Shown one piece after another: positions 12,201 to 24,313 of a DNA stretch of 64,000 bases. Origin of the DNA: Lomentospora prolificans. Lineage: Eukaryota > Ascomycota > Sordariomycetes > Microascales > Microascaceae. Each line of letters starts with the position of its first letter. Positions within the stretch are counted from its first letter, which is position 1. The stretch is from positions 806,001-870,000 of the forward strand of contig JARFXM010000002.1 of the NCBI GenBank assembly GCA_029532625.1, written 5' to 3'. The translations under genes and the position numbers were made by a program. The notes beneath the pieces are model-generated. The model was not told the origin of the DNA, ran no database searches, and saw only the letters and a program-made list of their open reading frames with translations.

Positions 12201-14000
12201 CGTCCCGTAGTGGGGGCATAAGCAAAACGGGAAACCACCTCTTTCCGCAGGAGTAACATCGTCGAAAAGAAAAAAAGAAAAAAAAAAAGCTGTTGATAGC
12301 GGAGTGGAGCAGAATCATACCTCAGCTTGCTTCTTTTCTCACCTTCAAGCTCTGTAGAGAACACCTTGCCAGCGCGCAGTACCTCGTGGTCAATGCCGCC
12401 CTTTGAACAACAATAAAGGGTGTGGATTTGGGAGTTTTGCTTCTCCTTCGCTTGGTGTAATGGTTCCACAATATTGATCTTCTACTGTACTGCAGGATGA
12501 GATAAGGAGCCATGCCCGCCCCTATTTTCATCTCGAATCGAGCTACTCTCTACACGAGGAAAAAGCACACGATAAATGAGGTTCTTTAAATCGAGGCATC
12601 GGAAGAGCATATACGCATGTTTCTGGTTGGGGTGCATGCCGAAAAGAAGCCATAGCGCGCAAAGCAAAGAGAAAAAGAAGCGAAATAAAACTTGAATCAG
12701 AGCAATGCACTTCGTTTTCTCGGCTACCACCGTGGAAAACCTCGTGATATGCCGTGCCATCAAGGGCCTTGTCCACGCCCTTTTCTTTCCTCGCTTTTTC
12801 TGTCTCTCGTTCCCGGCCCATGCATCAGTTTGTGTTGGCATTAAAACCCGATAGCTTTTGGCGAGATGGCGATGAGATGGGGTTACACCTTGTTTATTTC
12901 ACAAGTATAAAGGAAGAGGCGAGAGGGCGAGCTTGATTCCGCGCGAGACACGCGATTCAAACAATTTTTTTTCTTGTTGTTGCTATTAATATCTTCATTT
13001 TCTCGTGAAATTGAACCCCCGTATCATCCGGTTCCCGTACGGATCTCACAAGGTGGTGGTTTCTCATCCCGCTGTAACATTACCGTGTAAGCATCAATCA
13101 AAGATCTGTACTGAGCCCGCCTCAGGCCATTCCCCGACAATGATGTGCCAAGGATAGTTTATCAAAGAACAAAAAAAAAAAAGAAAAGAAAAAAGAAGAA
13201 AAAAAATAGAGACAAAAGGGAAAAGGTTGGGGATGGGCAAACGACTGCCCCGTATCCCCTTCTTCGTACCGGCAACTCGATTCTCGGCATCGACGTTGAA
13301 TGACGGCATTCATGTGCTTGATGACGGTGGTGTTGCCCTGTCCGGGTCTTTCGGCCAAATGCACTTCACAATATCATCCGCTCGGCGGTTTTCTCTCTCC
13401 AACCTCGTCCCTCCCCAAACTCTTAACGAACGCCGGGTTCTGCGCCGTTAAGCCCTGTACGGCTGTTCCCTGTCCCCCCCCCCTTCCCCAGATGTCCTGC
13501 CCTGCTGCACTATCCGGCCGAGCCTGTCACAGTAGGACAGTCGGTCGTTTGCTGGCTGGCTAGTCGTCGGAAAAAGGCCAAAAGAGCTAATCGTGTACCG
13601 TCATGGTTGGATCGTGGCTTTACTTATCCCGCCCTGATCACCGCTAACAATCCGAATCCCAGGTTCTACCCTTTCCCAATCTCCACTCGCTTTTTTTTTT
13701 TTTTTTTTTTTGTCTCATATGGATTTCTAGGTTCAGAACTGTACATCTAATACGCTTTTCTCTACCCTCTACCCAACATTACGTACAAGACAGGGGCGTT
13801 ATGCAACGGAAAGAAACAATCCCTGATTCTTTTCGTCTCCGACTCGGCCTTCCTGGGTGAGACCAGAGCAAAGCACAAGTACTGCCCCCAAGCGTTCTTC
13901 AAGGCCTAGGCCCGCAAAAAGAAAGATCGGGGGTGGTATGCGTGCGGTGGGATGTCCACCTGCAAGCCCCATCGGTCATCCCGACCCTTCCAACACCAAA
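6209..14000. other. gene-free desert, segment 2
   Basis: I find no gene that I can support. The longest ORFs (8662-9216 + and 11065-11607 -) run through poly-A or poly-T tracts and have low-complexity, Arg/Ser/Pro-rich translations with no domain. The segment holds several homopolymers: T12 near 7119-7132, A15 at 8969-8983, a G run near 9426-9434, C10 at 10013-10022, A18 at 11022-11039, A-rich 13168-13207 and T21 at 13691-13711. Base composition otherwise looks ordinary, not like AT-rich RIP-mutated DNA. Confidence 0.5.
13691..13711 (+). repeat. poly-T tract, 21 bp
   Basis: An uninterrupted run of 21 T. It lies about 330 bp upstream of the paired CCAAT element at 14022. Poly(dA:dT) tracts commonly exclude nucleosomes in fungal promoters, but it could also simply be neutral slippage. 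Confidence 0.9.
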
Positions 14001-14021
14001 CACCAGACGGCGGGCCAGCGG

Positions 14022-14187
14022 ATTGGTCGAAAAGCGACCAATAAAATCGGTAGAACGCCGTCGACCAAGTCTCAGATCGCCCTCCCCTCTTGGGCAAGTG
14101 CCGGCGCGCACCGAGCCACATCTGCCCTTTGAGACCTTTTCAACCTCTTGCCCCAGTACTATTAACACGCACTTATCAAGGTAACAG
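14022..14187 (+). promoter_or_regulatory. paired divergent CCAAT boxes, TATA-like element and splice donor
   Basis: ATTGGTCG (14022-14029) and CGACCAAT (14035-14042) form a perfect 8-bp inverted repeat with a 5-bp spacer, that is, two back-to-back CCAAT boxes. AATAAAAT follows immediately and may act as a TATA-like element. The sequence then turns pyrimidine-rich (CCCTCCCCTCTTGG, CTTTTCAACCTCTTG) and reaches AAG|GTAACA, a plausible 5' splice site, at 14181. CCAAT boxes are bound by the HAP/CBF complex in fungi. No coding exon is visible downstream, so this may be a distal promoter or a non-coding RNA promoter. Inference. Confidence 0.35.
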
Positions 14188-17100
14188 TGCCGAACCCGTT
14201 TTCCTTTTTAGCTCTGGGCCTAGCTTGATGTGGGTGGGAACGGGGGAACAGGGCTCTTCGGAAGGGGTTTAGTGTGCCAATGGAAAAGAGAGGGACAGCG
14301 GATATTATTGCGATAATGTACAAAAATGCGCGTACTACGTGCTCCTCGTCACAATTCTGATTTGCTGTGTGTGCGTGTGCGTATATGTATTATGTGTGAC
14401 GATGATACGGGCCACCATGATAGCTGGCTAATCAATTCCCATCATCTCCCCCGATTTTCTCGCTCTCCCGCTATAATGGGGCATGGATAGTGGGCCGGTT
14501 TGTATTACCAATTGATAAGATGGAAGGCGAGAGTTTACAACACGTAAGAAAGGTAGTTCAAGGACTGTAGCATCAATCCTTCTTGACAGCCCATCCGTCA
14601 CTCCCAACCAATCGACTGGCAACGCAAAAAGAGGTGAGCACTATAGCAGAGCATCCATGGCTATTGAAGGAAAAAGCAACGTTAAATACCCAGGGCCAAA
14701 TCAGAGGAAGCGAAGAATCCACTCCATTACTGCGTACAGTGGCTCACGGTTGGAAGGGGCGTTGAGGCCATTGATGCACTCCAGCGAAGCAGGCGGTATG
14801 CGAGGTGTGAGCAAAGGCCACCGGAAGATGAACACGCAGCGCAATGGGTACCTGACAGGTTTTTCTCCCTCATTCCTCATGACTGGTAACACACCCTGCC
14901 TCTCCCCCTCGCTCCCATCCGACCGCCGTTCACACATCAGAAAGTGTTCGACTCCGTCGGTAGCCTATCAGGAGCCGACCAAGACTCATTGGCAGCCTGG
15001 ATCCGTGTACTTGCAATACCTCGCCCCCTTTCCTCCCCACTGGTTGACCCAACTGCGCTCTCTTCTGTTTCCCACTTGGAGAGGGCGGATAACGATGCTG
15101 ATCTCCATGGTCGCCGCACGCCAAACGGGTCTTGACAGGCACCGGGGCCAAATGAACGACCATTGATGTCAGCAAAAACCTGTCTTTACCCAAGCCAGCC
15201 AGGCTCTGGATGCGTCACTCGGAGAAAGGAAGGGGGGATCATAGTCTTGCCCGCCTCTCTCTTCCTGCTCCTCTATCCCACCGCCAAAAGTTGCGCTGGT
15301 GAAAGCATGCGCTGAGACTAGTGCAATGCCAACACCACTCTTCTCACTTGAGATTAATAGTCCCCGGACCGCACTGCGACACAAAGTCATGTGGGGAGAG
15401 AGATGAATGGGAAATAGTGCAGGGAGCAGATCCGTTCCCACACTCGCACGTTCGCTTGTCGCTCAGAGCCAAAGCATGTCACAGTGGAACCCGTTCTTTC
15501 CTGTGAACCAGACTCTCTGTTCGCTGCGACTCTGTTCATTCGCAGAGCTTTCCAAAATGGGTTATCCAAGCTGGTGCGAATTTTGTAGGATAATCGGTGT
15601 CCATTTCCACCCCCAATAGCTTGTATGGTCCGTGCTTTGCCGCCCGGTAGGTAAAATTAGGCGAAACAAAAGAGAGTTCAAATTGAGTTGAATCGTTCCA
15701 GTGGCCGGAAACGGCAAAGAATACTACCCTGTAGTCATCATCTTAATGACCCAAAGGAAGATCATAGAGCAAGGGGTCGTAGCAAGGGAAATCCCAAGTC
15801 GATGGGTGATGCAACCCAACGGAAAATTGGGAACCGCCAAAAAAAAACTCAAGAGGGCTATGTATGACCAAGTAGCGGACAGGGCCAAAAGCCAGCAAGA
15901 GCGGACGTCCTGGGGGGGTGACTGCTGTCAGTCCACCCACGACGGCCAGGGCCCTGGCCCGTGATGTAACTGCGCTCCAGGACAACACCCGAGGAATACC
16001 TGTCGGGAAAAGAACCACACGACTACCCAACTCGATCTCCAGGGCCCACTTCGTGGACCGGGGGAAGAAAGAGACGGGCACAGTATCATGGCGCGGTAGC
16101 GGGTACTGTGCACTAGCGCAATTGAAGACAGCCTACATCACGACCTCTGTACAGTACATCGAGCTCATCAGGGTAGACAGGGTGCTTGGGGGTGTCATTA
16201 GCCGAGTGATCTGCGCAATACTTCCGCGTCTCGTAATAGCCCTACGCACCCTTGGACCGACGATTGTGAAGAACAGAGTCACAGTCACGGTGGACACAGA
16301 ACAACAGTGTCAAATCTGAGGAAAGCCGACTGAGTAAATGAGACCTGATGCACCAAGTTGGATCTCGACAATACAACGTCGGGATAATTCACGACTCCTC
16401 GCCTTCCCGTCCAGGAAGGGGAAAACTCTTACGAGCCATTATCTCACGCAGATAAAACACACAGTTCTTCATCCAACCCAACCAGCATGGCCCCCGTCCT
16501 CAATCTCATTTCCTGTCTGCCATGAGGGTCACAAGGCGAAAGGCTAACCCTGGAGAGTTAAACCAAGATTTTTTTCTCCCAGTGGCCTCCGCTCGAACGC
16601 ACGTGTCGGTGGAGTAGCGATCAAACTGGTGGGCCGTCCAGAGACGAGCCTCCATAATAGCGGGTGTGCTCAATCTTAATCGTTCTGTGGTTGTAGCCTC
16701 CGCCCGGCGGCCATGCTAGAGCGACGAAAGTGAGGCTTCAGCGTCCTAGCACGAGAAATTGCTCCACTGCTCCACATTGCTATCGAGCGGTGCCAGTGGC
16801 TGGGACAGCCTGGTACTGGCCGAGTGCTCTCAAGTTTAGTTTTGAAACTGCCCTTGCCCAGCCTTCTTCCTCGACGACTCCAGTCTAGTGTTCCCCTCCC
16901 CCCAAAAAAAACTCTCCGTCGGCGCTCGGGCCAATTCATTCCCCCTAGCGAGTGCGAAAGGGAAATTGAAATCCCCCGTGGTTCGACAGCGGAATTTCGA
17001 AGCCTAGAGGAGCAGCCACAGAGTGTAGCACTGAGATTGTTTTTTGATACGAAGCAGGAGCCAGCTCTTGTCGCATCCAGCTAGCAAGCCACACATCAAT

Positions 17101-20100
17101 TATCGATATTATCGATGGTCCAATATTTCCCACATCAGCCCTATGGGGAAACATGTATGGGGCACAGCCACAACAAAGAACTTAGCGCTCGTCAAACGTA
17201 GATCCGCAGCCGAGGAAGCATGAGGATGGAAAGAAAAGAAACAATGAAACCTCTCAGGCATCGCATCCAATTACGCTTGCTAGCGTGTCATCTCGTTCGT
17301 CCGTTGACTTGCGCCCACCCTTTTCCTCACCGCTTCTAGGTTGGGGAAAGGCGCTTCTATCCGCGCCTCACGCCGGCGCATGCGCTTGAGCCATTCAGCG
17401 GCTCGGGCACTAAGTCGTGGCTGTGCGGCTTGGTTACATTACTAAGAAAGAGTGTGATGTAATCGTGGCATGTCAGGCACGAAACGGGTAAGCTCGACGT
17501 GAGGCCTCCGTCGGGACTTGTGGCGCAGCACAAGGAAAACCCGCGACATAGGGACATGAAGCAGCGATTCATTGGTGGTTTTGCGGCTGGAGACACCGAT
17601 AGTTTGGGATGCGCAAGAAGTTTTGCGGGAAAAAACGTGCGCCTTGAACAGAATCCGGGGATTGAAAGCAAGGAAATGTGTGGGTTTCTCCCGCTGATCA
17701 AGCGCTGTCAGAACGAAAAGAGATCTCGATCTCTCTTCGTCGCCTTGCGCCTCACCCACTCAGGCACTAGCTTCAGCTCCTTCAGCTCTCTCCTCCGGCC
17801 CTATTGTTCGGGTTTCCTTTTCCTGCAAATGATTACACCTTTTTTTGCTCTTAGTCTGCGTGATTCATCTTCTTTGGTCTGGTCTCCATCACGTAATAGC
17901 CGCGGTGTCTCGGTACTCCAGTTTTTTTGTGTCGGTGAAACTGTTTTCCCATATCATCTGATCGCGAACACATCGCCTATCTCGCGCCTGGCGGGAGATT
18001 GCGCCTCTCCCACACCCCTCCATAGGACCGCTATCCGTTGAAGAGATCTCCACAAGCAGTATGCAGCACGAAGGAATATGCTCGCTTCATCTTCGCATCC
18101 ACGAAGTCTCACCCATTCCAAGGAATTTTTTCAGTAAAGCGGGGTCGGCCTCTGGGAAAGCGGAATCCGTTCAACATTTTCAAGGGACAGAGAGGACATC
18201 TTGGTATGTGACGGAACTCTTGGCCTGCCTACATAGCGACTCAAATCGCCGGAACCTGGACTGCTATGAAGCCCTCCACCCGCGCCTATTATTTCCCATC
18301 TCAGATGTCCTCGAGGCACTTCATCCGTAGGAAGCGGGACCGTGAGAGAGGGGTATTAAAATGGGGCCTTTAAGATGAGATTCCGGCACTGCCGTGGACG
18401 AGAATATCGCGCTTTTCGACCCGGACCCTCTCTCAATGTGGTCTTCCGTGTCTCCTCGACCGAGGTCCGCCGTCAAAGGCCGACTTGCTAAATTCTAACG
18501 TTTTACCCACCAGTGCTTCCCTGTCCCACGCCAATTGAGGATTAAAAGTGGGGACCTATACGTAGATGGTTTAGAGACTTTGTCCACTTCGATTCCTCGA
18601 ACAAGCTGGGATTGAAGCCTCTGGCTCTTGCCCTCTTTCCTCGTCACAGCCATGGGACGGGATTATTAGCTCAGTGCAACCCTCCTGAATGCTACCTTTT
18701 TCTTCCATTCCGGTATCAAGTGAGGTTACGGGTGCCTAGCGAATCTTCACTCGTTCTCGTATCCTGCTTCAGTTTACCGAAACGAACGTCATGCCTCGAC
18801 GCAGCCAGTCGTATCGTATCAATGGATCCTTTTGAGCAAAATCCCGCTGGCGATACCACAATGTGGGGTGTGGACGCGACCCGGCGTTTAAAACGATCCC
18901 ACTGCCATTTTTCTCCTCCTCGCTCTCCAATCCCCGTTAAGCCGCATGGTGGTACAGCGCCCCTATTCACTACAGGACAAGACAACCTTGTTCTGTCGCG
19001 TGTTTCCCCCTTGGCACGATCCGCACGCCCCTCCTCCGCTTTCATCCTTCAACCTTCAAATTCCGCATTTCCCGTGTGAATCATAAGAAACACATCCTAT
19101 AACGCACGAGCCAGCGATAGGCACCAACTGCGGAGTGCAAGTAGATGTTGACTTTGCGTGACTTTTGGGTCCCTACTGAGCGGCAGATCCAGGAGAGAAG
19201 GGCCTGGTGGCCACTCAGGACTTGTCTTGTGCGTACGCCCCTTGAGGTCCCTGATGCACCGAGGCCAGGCGCGCGTGTTACATAGATTGCTTTCCCCTTC
19301 TTCCCCCTTTTCCCCGAAAAAGAAAAGTCGGCTTCTCAAATACGCCGGTTTAACTCTTTCGAGTGCTAACTTTCAAGGGACTGCGGAATGCGGCCTCGAG
19401 CCGTTGTTTTGGTTCAAGGCGGCTTAATGCAAGCCGAGGGAGTGCTTTGTTTTTTTTTCGTGTCTCTGCCTTCAACCTCCTTTTCGTATGCGTGATCAAT
19501 TGGGAGGTCTCGTGGGGGTCTTGCATCCGGAAGAAGGAGGCTGGAAAGTTTATGGGCGAGGGGTTAAGCTTTGGACGAACGCCGTGGTTTTACTTGTCCA
19601 CTGGAAAATGTCTAGCCTGGCCATCGCACTAACCTGCGCCAAGGAGGCTACTCGTAAACCTCCATCACCGCCAGAGCTAGAGTCAAAAAGGCCTCCCGAT
19701 CGTTCTGGAAGAAAGGGCGGGCCACGCACCGCCTCGTGAGCCTTACCGCATCGAGCGAGCTCGATCGCCTGGCTGCAAGATTCAACCGCCCTGAATCTCC
19801 TACATTCCGCTTCTCCCCTTCCCCCCAAAATGATTGCAATACCCCCCCCAGTACGCGGTGTAAGGCTGAAGGCTGTGCATGCACCGGAATCCCAAATTAA
19901 GGTCTCTTTCGGCGCGTCGATGGGAGAAGAAAGTCTCTCTCTCTCCATTGGTTCTGAACGCGCATAATAGGGACTTGTGTTGCTTCTTCAAAAAGTCGAT
20001 TGATCACTCTCGGTAACCCTTTCCGCGAAACATTATGCGCCCGGGGATTAGTAGCTCTCGCAGACGCGCTGGGGAGCGAAAGCGAGATTATCTTCAAGCA

Positions 20101-23100
20101 GAGTGGGTCACGGGTCCTGGAATATTGGCATGCTGATATGCCGTGTCCAGATCTTGGTTCCGTGATCGAGGGAGAGTAAACTTTCTTTTTTTGGGGTTGC
20201 TTTTTCATCTCGTACTACACTACACGAAGGAGCGGTATATTCATCTCACCACGGGTACGAAGTAATGATTCAAACACCCAGGCCAAGCTCATTATCAGCC
20301 AGGGAGGGAAAGGAAGGCTGGCTAGTCAGTACTCTTGGGCTAGCCACAGACTTACCGAGGCGGCTTTGCGGCTCTCCTTTGCTGCCTTGCTTTTTTAGAG
20401 TCAAGCTAGGATGTTTGGTTTCCTCCCTTGTCGAGTTGAGAGGTGTAAAAGAGGAAGAGAAAAAACGCCACACAGGAGGACCGGGCAGAGACTTAGGGTC
20501 ACGCCGGGGGAGGGCCTGTGCTATCAAGCCATCTCCCTTGGAGTTGAGTGTGATCTGCTCCAGGGGAGGGGGGTCATGGAATTAGTTTCTGGCAGGTCTT
20601 TGCTCGTGAGAGTTCCTACCTTCTCATTTTGGCGTAGTCCGTTGGAAAAGCTCGGCTTGTCCCGGGAACCCGTTTTATCTTCCATAAGAGTTGCCTTGCT
20701 CTTACCCTTAAGCCTTCCTCTATTGCTAAGCTCCCATTTTCTCGTATTGAGCAATGCGTTTCGCGCGGGGTTCCAAAATTACAGGACCGAGAAGGATGTA
20801 CCTTGGATACCACATCTCACATCTCCCGTGAGCCAGCGTCTTCCGCCAGGGCGCGGGATCAATTAGAGTGAGTCGGCAAAGACTGGTCCAAGGAGACTTT
20901 GTTACCAAGTGAAAGGATCGGATCCCCCTGGGCATGTGTGGGGTGGGGGCCAGGACAGGAGCCGGCGAAGGAGGACGAAGAGACAGAGGCAAGGGGGAGG
21001 GGTACGGTCAGCAAGGGCAAATACCGCGCTCATGGGGTTGGCGCAGCGCTATTATTATTAATATTATCATTATTATTATTATTATTTATCGTGCCAGGTT
21101 GTACCACTGACGAGTAGCAGGGTGTTCAGTGCGACTGGTCAATGGAAATGACTTCACAACCCATGGATCAGGTCGGTATGGGGTTGTCGATGTCTGGGAA
21201 GAGATAAATGCTACCATACCGTTCTCGCGTGTTTTGGTCTCCATTACTACGTGCGAATATTTGCATGCGACTCAGAATGGCAAGAGACAAGGTTCAAGAA
21301 GGCGAAGGGAGGGCGCGCTCAATTCCGCGCGTCAAGGGGAAGGGGGCCCCGGGAGTGGTAGAGGGAGGGAAGAAAGCCACCACCGCACGAGACCACATGA
21401 CTCTATCCCCTGCCCACGATGTGAGGGTGCACGCTCGCATGGGGCGCAACATTTTTTCTTCTTTAGTATCTTCACAGTAGTTTCGATAATGAAAGAAAGA
21501 GAGGCTTGTATGTGACCGAAAAGGAAAAATCTAAAATTTGACCCTTCTATCCACAAATGCGCCCTCACTGTTCTGGTTCATTACTCGGACGGGCGGACTT
21601 GGGCCTGGTTTGTGCGGTCGGCAATGGGAGCGGCGTCTTCGACAAGGGATTGGGTCGCCAGTGATTTGAGAGTCTGTGATGAGCAGGACTAAAAAAGACG
21701 CCAATTCAATATTCTCTCGTGCTTTCATATCATCGTACATAGCACCGCCACCACTGGCACATGAGAAAGACTCTTTTTCTGGCTTTTAACTATGTGGAGA
21801 TGCTTGGTGTCGTACAGCGCTAGATCGCGCAAGAATAACGTCCAGTAGGACTCCGCGAGTGGGTGTTAGTGTGCAAATATGTGTGCAGCAGGACTTGGGC
21901 CGGTTTTCGTCCACTCTTTTTCTTTCTTGTCACAAAGAACAGCACGACCTGCATGGCTGGCCTACGCCACAGATAAAACTGTGCAGGTGAGGCAGCCAAT
22001 GAACGGGGTGGGTTACATCAGAGCCAGAGATGGGCGAGAACACAACGCTGGAAACCCTTAATACATCAGCCACGCTGGCTTGGGGGGTGGGTTACGTGCC
22101 GTCAGTTGTCCTTCGCAGGTCGCTGAGCCACTGCTTTTCCCAAAAGGGTTATAAGAATCGAGGCGCCAAATCGCGGCCATTCAGAACTAAAACGGCAAGA
22201 AAAGGGGGGCGCGAGCGACCAAATCGCGAATCGCCCAAGTCCTTGGTGAATCGGATGTTGTATCGATCCCTTGCTTGCATTTGTCAAAGGAGACGCGGAA
22301 GGGAAAAAACAGCCCGGCGCGGAAACGAAGAGCATGTGGTGGTGGAGGAAATGACAAGAGTGTGAGCGGACATGTCTTCCTTATGCTGGCCTCGTGTATG
22401 CCCAAAGTGTCCTGCAACGCGCGGAATCCAGTAATCGGAGGAATCGGAGTGCACAGCTGGTCGCCGCAGGCTTCCAATGACGCGTGCAGGAAGTCCCCGA
22501 ACAGCAACGACCCAACGCAGGATTTTTGCTTGTCGATGCCTCGCCCGCCCAATGACGGGGACGCTGTGACCGAATGATCAAACCAATTTCGAGAAACAGG
22601 CGCTAAAACACAAGTCAAACCCGATTGTTTCCTACCAGTGCCTCGAGGCTCCATTCCGTGGATGTCTCACGCGGAATCGGCGGCTCTCTAATCTCTTCCT
22701 GCCCAGGCTTAGTGGGTGTTTTAGCGGGCTCCTGGGAAGACATGATATCGTGCATGGCCCGAGAGCTTGAGTGCTTTGGGAAATGGTCCCACTTCTTGGT
22801 ACTCGAGCCTCTTTGTTGCGTGAGTATGGAGTCTGTGTGCCTCCTCCCGAGTTCACGACCAATACTTGTGGCCAGCCAGTACCGAGAACACGGCGGGTTC
22901 TTTCAGTTGCGTGCCCCACATCCCTTCATTAAACGAATAACATCTTTCATTGGAAGGCGTAATACGAAATATTGCAGTAATGGAGGAATCTGAAGCCCGT
23001 CTTTTGACTTGCGAGCGATCGTCGCTAGAAGGATTCCACAATGCAACCCCTCGGGCCCCAAGCTGTCGGAGATAAGCCTTTTTCGTCTATTCTCATCTCT

Positions 23101-24040
23101 CACCATTGCCCAGTAGTGTTGTCAGTAGTGTACCGTCCGGAGGGGCGGACCAGTAGCCCAAGATCAATTTACTTGTACACACTGAAGACTCCAGCAGGTA
23201 AGATGAGCAAGGCTACGCAGACCATTCGCAACGTTTTGTCGCCCAGGGTTTCTATTGGGCCTCGTGTTCCCTAAGCTTGTTCCGGTCCCAAGAAGCCAGC
23301 TGGCCAAAGGAAAAGCCAGCCAGGGCAAACCCCACTGGTGCTAGAGAGCGGTCACTCTGAAGAGCCCTGGAGACTCCAAGTACACTGCGACCTGTCAGAT
23401 TTGGCCAGCTGGGGTTTTGGATCAACCCATTGAATTGCCAGTGGGCTTGTAAAACGTGTTGGCCTGGCTCGGGGTACCCACCGCCACTGCCAGCCACTGT
23501 CAGAGCGCCCAAAGGAGACTATCGACTGGGCTAGGGAACACTGAAGGTGCCTGGTAGTGAAGGGATGAAGGTACCCGACACTACGACATAGATCAAATGC
23601 CATCAGGGAATTCCTGTCGATGCTCGTTGACCATCCGGCGTGTCAACCACATTACTTAAACAGGTGTAGAAAGGATTTTGCTCTGTGTCTCCTGTGGGTA
23701 AGACAGCCTTTTGTTTCTCAACTGAGGCGGGAAGACGGAGACTAAAATAGACTAAGACCCCAACAGTCGTTCTGTTTGCCCGTATCTCTTACGTATAACC
23801 ATACTACAACATTGCGTCTTGGACCCTGTAATTTAGGCCAGTGACGATAGGATGGCAACCAAGAAACGAAGAAGAAAATGTGGGCCGTGTCTCACTGGTG
23901 CACGTCGGACAAAAAAGAATGACAAATAACCTCGAGTGTGTCTCTGCTTTGTCCTGGGATTCGCATCTCGGGAGGTCAACTTGCCGAGAGGTCGAGATAC
24001 GCCTTCCGCCCCTCTCACTGGTCAGGCTAGCCCCAAAGCA
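14188..24040. other. gene-free desert, segment 3
   Basis: No supported gene over almost 10 kb on either strand. The largest ORF (17499-18041 +, about 180 codons) has no domain, no signal peptide and no fungal codon bias. The only simple repeat is the ATT/TTA microsatellite near 21051-21089. I see no tRNA (no paired A and B boxes), no terminal inverted repeats and no transposase-like motif. Confidence 0.5.
21051..21089 (+). repeat. imperfect ATT trinucleotide microsatellite
   Basis: About 39 bp of ATT repeats interrupted once by ATTAATATTATC. It is a simple sequence repeat in the middle of the gene-free region and is likely polymorphic between strains. Confidence 0.85.
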
Positions 24041-24085
24041 TGCCAACTTGTTTCCCTGGTGGCTGCTCTCCCCCTCCCCCCTCTG

Positions 24086-24313
24086 CAACGGCCCGTTGAA
24101 GTGGGCGTTTGCCAGTTTGCAAGCAACAATCCTCCACCTTTCCTCTTCGTGCCTACTTGTCAAGGTCTGTTGCCTTCTGTATCTCCTCCCCCCCGGTTCG
24201 CCAGCCCCTGTAACTTTCCCACCGCGTGACTATGCTCAATTACTTTTTCCTTCATCCTTTCGTCTATCCCCCTTCATCTCTTCTTTTTGAAGCGTTGAAC
24301 GGAGCTTGTAAGT
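24086..24313 (+). promoter_or_regulatory. promoter/leader-like block with strong 5' splice site
   Basis: CAACGG-C-CCGTTG (24086-24098) is a near-perfect palindrome. It is followed by a long pyrimidine-rich tract (CCTCCCCCCCGG, TTACTTTTTCCTTCATCC, ATCTCTTCTTTTTG) and then GAGCTT|GTAAGTGG, a strong donor whose GT is at 24308. The organisation resembles a fungal promoter plus a short untranslated exon. No coding sequence follows within several kb. This could be a far-upstream first exon of the zinc-finger gene at 32696, or a non-coding transcript. Inference from motif order only. Confidence 0.3.

Noticed and set aside
17499..18041. 180-codon plus-strand ORF
   Set aside because: No recognisable motif and no codon bias; length expected by chance in GC-moderate DNA of this extent.
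18660..18740. tRNA suggested by TTAGCTCAGTGC near 18669
   Set aside because: Resembles an A box, but no B box (GGTTCGANNCC) follows within a tRNA length.
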